NCBI GenBank assembly: GCA_914767715.1 | Contig: OU612072.1 | Location: forward strand, 16,554,001 to 16,618,000 | Reading direction: 5' to 3' | Origin: Membranipora membranacea | Lineage: Eukaryota > Bryozoa > Gymnolaemata > Cheilostomatida > Membraniporidae | DNA length: 64,000 nt | Shown here: in pieces, positions 21,261 through 31,999 of the stretch | Layout of the letters: each line of letters begins with the position of its first letter | Numbering within the stretch: position 1 is the first letter of the stretch | Made by a program: the position numbers and the translations under genes | Notes under the pieces: model-generated | What the model was told of the DNA's origin: nothing | The model's input: only the letters and a program-made list of their open reading frames with translations | The model's database searches: none

Positions 21261-24200
21261 GAGTAATATAGTTTGATTATTGTTTTTTCGTCAAAATATG
21301 GCCTTACTACACGCATCATTATTACAACCAAATTTAATTTTTTGCACAATCCATTTATGTGCGGCTTAAAAGTAATATTTGAATCAAGGGTAATACCTAA
21401 AAATTTAGTTTCATTTTTCAGTTCAAGGGTGTTGGTATTCAGTTTGATAACATGATCATTGGCACTGATAGCTTTTCGTGGAGATTTAAAAATTACCTGA
21501 AAAGTTTTGGAACAGTTAAGTACTAGTTTATTAGCTAAGCATCAATTTTGAACTTGTTTAATTCTTGACTTAAAATAGCATGGTCTGTACAAAAAATATT
21601 AGTGTCTTCTGCATACAGTATGTAATTTAATGCAAGCGCTGCATTCAAGAGGTCATTTATGTAAATCAACAATAAAAGTGCTCCCAGGTTTGAACATCGG
21701 GGTACTCCTATGTTGATGTCACGGTGTAGTATTGTAAACTGTCCCCCGCGCGAAAACAACCCAGGGACACTTTACAATATTGTAAACTGTCCCGGGCACA
21801 CTTTACAATAAAAACAGGCCTATTGTAAACTGTCCCCCCCCTATTGTGTACTGTCCCCCCCTATTGTAAACTGTCCCCCCCCCCCCTATTGTAAACTGTC
21901 CCCGCCTATTTGTGACTGTCCATATCAAGGGCCCAGCTGTTTATCACCATTCTAAATTGGTCAGATCATCTAACTGGAGCATACCATGATGTTCTGGCTG
22001 CCACTATGATGGCCAAAGTTGTACCATGGGGATGGTGGTGGTATCTCATTGACATTATGAATGAGTGTATAAAGCCTCTTTTTCATATGGTACTTTGTGG
22101 ATCTATTTTTCGCAAACACTAGTTATTTGAAGCTCCTATGATTTAGAGATGTCTGGTTTGCGAAGAAAGGTGCACTAAGCCAACAGTGGATAGATGTGTA
22201 GTTGCCACATCACAGAACACACATACTTTCATTGCAGGTTCATGAGCCGCGCGAAAACAACCACCCCATTAATTCATCATAAAATCTACATCCGTCAAGC
22301 ATTTGCCTGGGAGTGATGGCAGTCAGTCACAAGTGTGAGCGGGAGAAATAATTACTTTTGAGCTTTTCATAGTGTGAGGCCTGGTATTGCACTGTAAAAT
22401 ATTGCTTAAGCCGCGCGAAAACAACCACCCCCAAGCTGTCTTATAAAGATATAAATGTTAAAAAGGCTCAAACATAATGAACCATGATTTGGCTGCCATA
22501 ATGTGATTGTCATAAGGTGACTGTGTACCAAATTTCAGATTAGTAGGTCAGAACTTAATGACACAACGGATGATATGTTGTTCTTTTCAAGTTCATGAGC
22601 CGCGCGAAAACAACCACCCCATCCATTCATCTTGAAATCTACCTCAATCAAGAATTTGCCTGTGAGTGATGACAGTCAGTCACAAGTGTGACTGGGAGAA
22701 ATAACCACTTTGAGCTTTTCAAATTGTGTGGCCTAGTTTGAGACTTTTTAACAGATAAGATAAGACAGCTTGGGGGGTGGTTGTTTTTCCGCAGCTTAAG
22801 CAATGTTTTACAGTGCAATACCAGGCCGCACAATTTGAAAAGCTCAAAGAGGTCATTTCTCCCAGTCACACTTGTGACTGACTGTCATCCCTCACAGGCA
22901 AATTCTTGATTGAGGTAGATTTCAAGATGAATGAATGGGGTGGTTGTTTTCGCGCGGCTCATGAACTTGCAAAGAGCGACATATCATCCGTTGTGTCATT
23001 AAGTTCTGACCTACTAATCTGAAATTTGGTACACAGTCACCTTATGACAATCACATTATGGCTGCCAAATCATGGTTCATTATGATTGAGACTTTTTGAC
23101 AGATAATCTTTATAAGACAGTTTGGGGGGTGGTTGTTTTCGCGCCGCTTAAGCAATATTTTACAGTCCAATACCAGGCGGCACAATATGAAAAGCTCAAA
23201 AGTAATTATTCCTCCCGCTCACACTTGTGACTGACTGCCATCACTCCCAGGCAAATGCTTGACGGAGGTAGATTTTATGATGAATGAATGGGGTGGTTGT
23301 TTTCGCGCGGCTTATGAACCTGCAATGAAAGTATGTGTGTTCTGTGATGTGGCAACTACACATCTATCCACTGTTGGCTTAGTGCACCATTCATCGCAAA
23401 CCAGACATCTCTAAATCATAGGAGCTTCAAATAACTAGTGTTTGCGAAAAATAGATCCACAAAGTACCATATGAAAAAGAGGCTTTATACACTCATTCAT
23501 AATGTCAATGAGATACCACCACCATCCCCATGGTACAACTTTGGCCATCATAGTGGCAGCCAGAACATCATGGTATGCTCCAGTTAGATGATCTGACCAA
23601 TTTAGAATGGTGATAAACAGCTGGGTCCTTGATATGGACAGTCACATATAGGGGGGGGGACAGTTGACAATAGGGGGGGGGGACAGTTTACAATAGGGGG
23701 GGACAGTTTATAATAGGCTTGTTTTTATTGTAAAGTGTCCCCGGGACAGTTTACAATATTGTAAAGTGTCCCGGGGTTGTTTTCGCGCGGGGGACAGTTT
23801 ACAATACTACAACTGTACTGAGATACAGCATTATTTAGAATAACATATTGTTTACGGTTTTTGAGGTAATTTTCGATGAGAGATGTGGGACAGGGTAAAA
23901 ATCCATTAAACGGTAGCTTTTTGACTAAGATTTCATGATTAATAGTACAAACACCTTTGAAAAATCTAAAAATATGCCAAATGTGCTGTTGCAGCAGTTA
24001 AACTTTTCATACAATTGTTCCAGGAGCTTGTTTATAGCAGTGGTGGTATTTCTGCCTCTTCTAAATCCAAACTGGCAGTCGGTTAAAATTGAGTTGGTCT
24101 CTAAAAAATCAATGATCTTGTTACTAAGGATTTTTTCAACAATTTTAGAAATAGTGCTTAAGATTGATATCGGTCGATAGTTTTTAGAACTTTGTTTGTC

Positions 24201-24850
24201 CCCTTTTTTAAAATTGGTGTCACTCATGCAGTTTTTAAGCAGTCTGGGAACACAGAATTTTCAATGACCAAATTTACAACATATGCCAATTTTGGGAGGA
24301 TAATCAGCTTGTTTTCTTTGATCGCTCGTGACCAGATTTTGTCCGGACCAGTGGACTTTTTTAGCTTGGAGATTATCCACAACGGGCAGGAGATCAGTGC
24401 TATCAACAACATACAAACTAATTTGGGTTTAGAATCCCACTCAATTTGATGGGCAAAATAGTCAGCAAATTTAGCGTCTGTGGGAGGCAATTTGTCGGCA
24501 AGATTTGAACCTACACTTGTGAGAGTTTTTACTGAGTGATGAGTCATTATTTTTGAGGGTAATTGTGCTGTCTTTGCTTTCATTCGAACCATTGATCATT
24601 ATTTTTATGACTTTCCAGCGTTTGAACTGGTCAGCTTTGCAGTTGTCATATTCGCTTTTGAAATAGGAAATCTTGGCAGTAGGAATTTGTTGGGAAACAA
24701 AATTTCTGAAGGATCGATAAGTTTCCTGCAGCTTAATATCAAAGGGTGCTAGCCAAGATCTGTCATGAAAATCTTTTCGCTTTCTCACTAATTCCCTCAA
24801 TTTTTCTGACATCCATGGTTGTTTAAAAGATTTTTTCTTTTGTTATAGAA
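21261..24850 (-). mobile_element. LINE-1 fragment (non-LTR reverse transcriptase), interrupted
   Basis: A minus-strand LINE remnant in two parts, 24850-23808 and 21728-21261, split by the foldback element. The upstream part encodes a pre-RT region, the RT fingers (QFGFRRGRNTTTAINKL) and motif A (FLDFSK). The downstream part carries the block before the active site (GVPRCSNLG) and motif C as YAED, where LINE-2 has YADD. Frameshifts are scattered. The endonuclease domain is not present, so the copy is 5'-truncated. The RT motif style is that of CR1/Jockey-like LINEs; the exact clade cannot be fixed by eye. Confidence 0.8.
21729..23807. mobile_element. 2.08-kb foldback element (near-palindrome)
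   Basis: Starts GTATTGTAAACTGTCCCC and ends with the reverse complement, flanked on both sides by TA, a likely target-site duplication. The two arms (about 21729-22737 and 22820-23807) mirror each other almost throughout, with a loop of about 80 bases. Each arm contains the motif CCGCGCGAAAACAACCACCCC in inverted positions and clusters of TTGTAAACTGTCCCC near the tip. There is no transposase; it is a non-autonomous TIR/foldback element. Removing it and one TA leaves LINE sequence on both sides. Confidence 0.85.
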
Positions 24851-25300
24851 GATAAATACTTGTTCCACATAAATGACTCATCATAACTTACCTTACACAT
24901 TATTCTTGTTTTGGAAATTTTAATCAAAGAAAGGAAGGGCTCGGTATTCATTTAACTTGGGATCCTGCCAACAAATTTTTGTCCAGAAACTTTGGAGTTA
25001 TAATGAGTTTATTTATATACCTCTTATATGTAAGCTGACAATAGGTAATTCTAAGCAGTGAAACAGTACATCATTACCGTCCGGTCACTGAGTCCAAGCA
25101 CTCCATAGCCAACCCTGACTAATGAGAAACTGCATCGCATGAAGCACTGGTACTCATTGGAATGCGCTACCAAACTCAGCTTTTCAGGTAACACCAGTGG
25201 ACATGCACGAGATTTAAACCCCGGTCGCCAGATCGATGACCCAACCCGCTAACCATAGGCTAACATGAAAACCTGGTTGTTAACTTGTGCAACTGTATGC
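24851..25300. other. Intergenic DNA with tRNA-like sequence
   Basis: AT-rich and without a gene. At 25205-25262 the minus strand has TGGTTAGCGGGTTGGG (A-box-like) and GGGGTTTAAATCTC (B-box-like), separated by about 20 bases, probably a SINE head. Confidence 0.4.
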
Positions 25301-26250
25301 ATTGTGAAACTGCCAACCACCTACCGTAGTGTCAGCATTACACACTGTGTAATATTCTCAGGTTATGACAAACTTTGTTGTAATCTGTCTTTTCTTCACA
25401 CAGTGGCGTCTGGGATCCTTTCATAGCATATATCTCTCACCAAACCAAAATAGATAGGCTATAGATTTGAAACATAATCAAACAAAAAACAAAATTGTGA
25501 AGCCAATTTAATACCACAGTTGGCGGTTGTCACAGACAAAAACTTGTGTAGCCATCATTATTATCATGACATTATATTAAACCAGCATTTTGCGGACAGT
25601 ATTAGGTGGGTCAGTTGGTGCGCCGTTCCTTGCGCATGCAAATGTTGAAGATCTCTGGTTCGAAACCCACTGCAGTCCAGCGACTACTGGGGCTTGGTTG
25701 ATCCTAAGGTGCGCTCCAAACAAGCAAATTGGCGTGGATATGCTTCGGGATGTGGCATGTGATAAAACAACTTGAGTTTAAATCAACCATTCTTTAAGAT
25801 GACAAGTTATCCTTCCTCTCAGTCTGAGCAGGCAACTCCAGAGTACAAATCATTCGCCGGCAAGAATATCTGTCTACCTACATCTTTAGCTAGCATAACG
25901 TTAACAGCCTCTACTAAAGGATAGTCTGTTTGTGTATTGAGGCAACCTACTACAAAAATCATGTATATTATTACGATTTCACTATCACTCATTCGCAAGG
26001 CTGTCACTTTGACTGACAGCGGCTTTCTCCCTCCAGCCAAGATGATCTGTGAAAAATATTTTTAGAAGCCTGAGATCACCCTTCCAGAAATAGGACAGCG
26101 TTGATAGACAATGATATTTTCCATAAATACACCTGACTGGTTTGTTTTAATTTATTTATCTAAGCATGATCTTTATTTGTCATTGACTTTGATCGACAGT
26201 ATTAAAGTATATCTATATGGAGAAAAAACTAATTTTTAGTTAATTTTATG
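25301..26250. repeat. Segment A relative beside TRIM-2, without Ngaro
   Basis: Diverged copy of 2190-4019, including the tRNA-like head at 25597-25680 (B box GGTTCGAAACCC). It runs through the AAGATGATC landmark at 26039 and then, about 200 bases later, into the TRIM 3' flank (GATGCAATGAACCAATTCC) with no retrotransposon in between. It therefore looks like the pre-insertion state of the Ngaro site. Confidence 0.7.
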
Positions 26251-26672
26251 CTGGGATGCAATGAACCAATTCCAAAAATGCTGAGCGAGAAATTGTTCAA
26301 TTCACGCAACAAAGACCCTTTTCGAACATGTGATGTATAATTTGAATTCATTCGTTCATTCATTTATATTAAACAATATGTATTTATAATAGATGCAATG
26401 AGGTCGAGCGAATAGAATAGATATACATTTTGGTGATTTGTTTGTTTCAATTTGAGAGAAGAAGATGTATCATTATCCCAAGAAAAAAGAGTGATAGCTA
26501 TAAATAAACAGAAAAAAATCATATCACTATTAGGTGGTACAAAAGGTGGTAAAATCAATAGGCTTTAACGTATATCACCTTTTTAATAAAATTTTAATAA
26601 TTATATAAATCCTTACTAGGTGAACTTCAATAGCCATTCATAGCAAAGACAGGTCGATAAAGTTTCTCGATT

Positions 26673-29600
26673 TCATTCGGTGATAATCTCATACACGAGC
26701 ACAGATTTGTTTTGCCATCTAGAAACTGCAAGTGGTGTACCGTACAGACACAAATCAGCAATGTATGGTTTAGCCCTTTTTGCTGGATCAATCAGTACTC
26801 TGTTCAGATTTCCTGAAAGTGACAATTATACCTGGTTTTTATGTAACTACAATATTAGTAGCATTAAATTGACAAAAATACCTGAAATAAATCTCCTAAA
26901 CTTGATATTGTAGAGGGAAGAACCCGTACATGTCTGGCTAGCATTCTCACTGGTCTCCAGTATCATTACATATGGCATGTGACACAACACTGAATTGTTG
27001 CGTATATTCTAAAATTTAATCTCATGGAAAAGGTGTATCATGAGATCATTATATTTATGTATATATTATATATATATTTTTACAACCTACCATTACCCTC
27101 ACCCAAAACTGATATTTCTGTGTGGTCCAGATAAGCTGTTGACACAAGTACGACTCCTGCTGGATGATGAACTATCCCACCAGGATTGGTAACTCTCTCA
27201 GAACTTTCTCCCACAAGTACAACTCCTGCTGGGTAATGAACTATCCCTCCAGGAGTGGGGACTCTCTCAGAACTCCAGATAAGACCTCGATCCTCTAAAC
27301 TCATCTTCACTACTTTTCATGCTGATCTGTCAGATATGACCACACAGTCATCTCCACAGCTGCTCATGTTCACTTTGCCTATCATTGTCAGAGCGACAGG
27401 ACTGGGAACTCTTCTAATGACCTCTCCTGTCAATGAGTAGATGATGATCTGCTTAGCAGGCCAATCTCCAACAGCTAGCTGATTTTCGTTGATGACTACA
27501 ATACGCTGTCCATCGTATGGAACGGCAGGATGGTCCCAGGATGTTAGTAATGAACCATCAGATAAATCAAAGGCATTGATCTTTGATTGAGTTTTACTGA
27601 GACGGTAGAGACTGTATAGTCTGTTGTTATACGCAGCTAGTGAGAAGACATGTCCACGAGTTTTGATGAAGGCTTTGTGCACATTGCCTTGCTGATCTAT
27701 TCTGTCAGTAGCTCCTCCAAGCTGTGCTACATAGGTGAATCCTTCATAGTGACATAATGTGGTACATTTATTGACAAACTTTATCTCTGATAAATCTTAT
27801 TCCAGCTGGTGCTTTTTGTGGTGGTGGAGGGACAGTCGAGGGAGGTGATGCAGCTGATTGTGGCCGGTTTGGGGCTATTGGTGATGGAGGCTTTACAGTG
27901 TTTAGATTGTAAGCTCCCACAGTTTCACCCTCCTCAGTCAACAATTCCATAACTGGGATAAATTCAGTTTCTGTAAACACAAAGTGCTTTCAATTATATG
28001 ATGCTGGTCTGCATGCTGGAGATTCTTACATTTATAATAATAAGTGGAAAAATTAGGACCATGAGAAAATGTTTTGTAGAGGGAGTTATCCCCTTTCTTC
28101 AAAGAAGAGAACAACTACTAAATCATCACAGTCCTGCTTTATTATTTAGCCGGTGATGAGATCTTCAGTTCATCAGATGGTAATAAAATGAGATCCCCAT
28201 AACAAAATCATTGTAAAAACTGACAATTACCTAATCATCATCTCAAAGATCCAACAGGACAATCAAAAATGAATAGATCTCGTTATTTCTTAAAATAACA
28301 ATTTACCGCCAATAGAAACAATCATTTTAAAACTGGGAGTAGGCCTTTGTATCATATGCATATTATTAGTACTTTTTGCCTGACCCAGACTAACCTTCAA
28401 CTCTCAGCGAGGCCACATCTCCCTTCATATTCATGCCAGGTAACTCATAAGAGGTCAGAGACTTCAGGAACTCAAGACTTTCTTTGTACTTCTCAACAAG
28501 GTCAACCTGTTCAGGATAATTCAAATTTTTATCACAGAGTCGTCATGGACAATATAGCGTGCGAGTGCCTGCTTGTGGCCTCTCGTGTGAAAAGCAAGTA
28601 GTCCAAGACAGTTACCAACTGAACTATATCTTGGGAGAAGAGCTTCAAACACAGGAGCTTAAATTATCAAGATGCTGAAGTAATTATTTTATTCAGGTGT
28701 TCGAAACTGTGCGATCCCATTTGTGTGATAGAGCAAGCCTCATCTAAGCAAATTTTTTTCCGATAGTTACCAAATGCAACATAGGATAATACTGTTTTGA
28801 AGCACATAAGCCCAATTACCTTTAAACTGATCACTTTACACAAGACTTATCTGGTAAAAAAACCAAAAGTAATTTACTGTTTATAATCATGACCCTCAGT
28901 AGTACGTCCGCCCCTTGCTCCAATGAACTAAACCTTTAGTTCATTGCTTGCTCTTTGGATGATTACAATTGTTGAGTGAGCCTTACCACGTCTGGCTAGG
29001 TAAGGTGCTCTAGGAGACAAAGAGTAAACAAAAGGTCCCACCTGTATAAAACAGCTCAGCCGTTTAGGAGCCTTGACCACAACAACATTGGACACTCACA
29101 TAATTTCCTCACTATCTCTCTGTGTATTGTCTCTACTTTCTGCTCTAGAAACACTGCTCTCTCTATTCTCCCTTTACTTCTGTGTGCTTCAAGCTTTAAC
29201 TCCAGCCTTTCATACTCCTCCATCACATACTTTATCTAAAACAAAATAAATAAATAATTCTAAATGCTAAATCAGTGAGTGTTAATCTCATGCATATCAA
29301 AAGCCTCAACTAACCTTCAATAAATAAATAGGCCACCATAGTTTGATAACTTATCTACTAAGGAGTTGTGTGCCCTTAGGAATCAGAGGACATCTTGTAG
29401 CAATTGTGCAATGATCAAGGTCATATTATTAGCATTGTTTAGATATTAGCCCTCACATATTTATCTCTGGACTGATGGAGCTGAGACACCAGCTCTTCTG
29501 TCTTCTTGTCCCAATTCTTCAGTCCTTCTATAGTATCTCTGACCAGTCTGTCAGCTTCACTTTCTCTCTGCTGAGCCTCAACTCTCAGTTTATGTAGCTC

Positions 29601-31990
29601 CTGTAACAGGGTCCTCTCTAACTTCTCTAATACTGTAAACTTGTGGCTGTCATCTAAAACGATCAAGCAGTTCAAACATTTTCAGACTGCATCGTGGAAA
29701 TAACGTTTGCCACAAGCATAAGGCAACACCGTACACACATAGTTGAATCACTAATATTTTAAACTGTAATCAGACCGATCAAATAGCTGCGATCATGTGA
29801 CAAAGTTATAATCAAAACAGAACTGTTTAATATATAAATATCCACAACAATAAGGCTACCTCACCATTTGAGCATTTAATATTTTCAGGCAAGCAGTTTA
29901 CACAAAATGTCTTATAGCATTCAGAACAACCAAAGGACAGCTCTTGATCTTTGTGTATAGGACAGAATCTCTTCTCTAACTTCTTCATGGCTCTTCTGTA
30001 TACAGCAATCTCCACTACCTTGTGTTCTGAGTATAACTCAAAATGAGGCTGAAACATTAGATTCTGGATATAATTGTGATACATTCTTACAATCCTGCGC
30101 TGGATAAGGTACTACATAGAGGGCGGTGGAGCCAGGAAGATAGACTAAACATAATTGAATATCGTTGAGATCAGTGAAAGTGTGAGAGTGGGGTTGATGG
30201 CTTCAAACCCTTATAATTTTCTATTGAAGGCACATGAAACCCTCAGTTCTTAATCAGATTTGTCAGGAAAGCAAAAGAGCATAGGGCCGTACCAAGCTAA
30301 ATGGATCAGTGTCCTTCCAGTACGGGGTTATTGATAAGTATGTATTTGTGGTGGTTGGTTGGTGGGAGAGGGGCGGGTGCAGCTGCAGTTTGACCCGCTA
30401 GCAGTCATCATGGTATTTTATTTTCATGTTTTTAGTTATTTTAGGACGTTTAATGACCACAGCCATATTATAGTCTGGCAGCTAGTTCTGCAGTTGTTAC
30501 GAAATATTTTAACACTTAGAAAAATTCAGAGCACTTCTGGGTTAAAAATATACATAGTGTTAGAAATTGTCCTCCCTTCTCATCTATGAGCAATGAGGTA
30601 TGCATGGGGCCTAATGCTGTACCAGCCCAATAAACTATCACTTCTTTCTACTTGACAGAATTGTATAAATTAGTAAATGAAGTTATCTACTATTGTAAAA
30701 CGTCTCCTGACAATGGCACAAAAGTTAATTCAAACCCATGTGTAAAAAAGAATGGTAATTTAAAGTGTTTTGAAGTGGTAACTTATTAGGTTGGCACAGC
30801 ACTAGGCACCATGGATACCTCGTAGCTCTTAGATGAAAAGGGAGGACAATTTTTACTACTATACAAAATTCTGAATTCTCTAAATGTGAAAATATTGCAT
30901 AGGTACTGCTGAAGTAGCTTCCAAACTATAATATATTGATATTGAGTCTTCAACACACATTAAAATTTACCACCATAACCTATAATTATCAATAGATATA
31001 TTCAACAAGCTGAAATGCACCACAGATTAGAAGCAAACAATACTACACTTACCCCAGAATGATGATCACAGAACACATCGATACAAGCGAAGCAATACAT
31101 ATCAGCTCTTTTCTTATCTTCTTCATTCTTCTTTATACAGATATGACAAAATATGACCTCATGCTCCTTTTCCGATGACCTGCCAGACGGCAGCTTGTTC
31201 ATTGTAAGCTCTGTCACTGCCCTACAAAACACAGCAGGCAAAACAATTAGATTGGGAATGGAAGCAAAAGTACCAAGAGTTAGCTGTGATGTAAGGACTA
31301 TTAATTACCACCTGTTTAATGGCATCAAAGAGCTGCGGAACATTGCATTGTTTGTCGTTTCTCATGGTGATTATCATTCTACACCAGCAATCACAAGCTA
31401 ACTGAGTAGTGAAACTCTAAGAACCAAATACAAGGTCAAAATGCTTAATCTAAGTGCTCAGAGGGCTGCATAGTCAGTTAATGGCATTACATCATCAAAC
31501 ACTCAATACAAATGAAGTTGAGTGTTTGATAGTTTGTAATGCCACTTACTGCAATGCAGCCCTCTGAGCAATTAGATTAACCATCAGCCGATGTTAACCG
31601 GTAGCTGGCTGGTGAACTGATATAACATTATTATACCTTAAAACATGCATGTCAAGTTGTCAAAATTTACTAATAACCTAATTTTTTATATATTTCAACG
31701 ACTCAATTAGACCTTCATACGAGGTCATATCAATTTATTAAAAATATACTGTGATGTGTTCTTGGTTATGTCCAGTGTGCCGACAGTAAATTAAAAAGTC
31801 ATTATTACCTGCATGTCTCACAAGGAAAGTCACTTGTTGATATCTCAGAGAATTTGAGCAGACATTCAGTGCAGACCTTATGGGAACAGGGTAGTAGTTT
31901 AAGATCACAGCCCAGAAAAGTCTCATACTCCATGCAGATAAAACACTGCGCTTCTCCATCTTCTGCTTTATTTACATAAGCCGCAGCCAT
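26673..31990 (-). pseudogene. TRIM-2: decayed paralogue of TRIM-1 and TRIM-3
   Basis: The exon remnants are 31990-31809 (RING), 31221-31053 (B-box 1), 30048-29865 (B-box 2), 29653-29457 and 29235-29100 (coiled coil), 28506-28395, 27970-27091 (propeller) and 26812-26673. Exons 1-4 are intact with matching phases. In exon 5 about 33 bases before the donor are deleted; the remaining AT|GTGAGT donor leaves phase 1 and would stop at once in exon 6, although skipping exon 5 would restore the frame. Exon 7 has a frameshift near 27775, a GGA-to-TGA stop at 27317-27319 and a duplicated stretch of about 22 codons (PGGIVHYPAGVVLV and PGGIVHHPAGVVLV). A shortened RING/B-box/coiled-coil product without a propeller is possible, but a dying gene is the simpler reading. 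Confidence 0.8.
31445..31580. mobile_element. 136-bp MITE with TTAA ends in TRIM-2 intron 1
   Basis: Arms of about 60 bases form an imperfect hairpin (CTCAGAGGGCTGCA on the left, TGCAGCCCTCTGAG on the right; inner TCAAACACTCAA and TTGAGTGTTTGA), flanked by TTAA on both sides, the target used by piggyBac-like elements. TRIM-3 has the same element at about 53265-53397, but TRIM-1 does not. Confidence 0.8.
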
Positions 31991-31999
31991 TCTGTCCTG

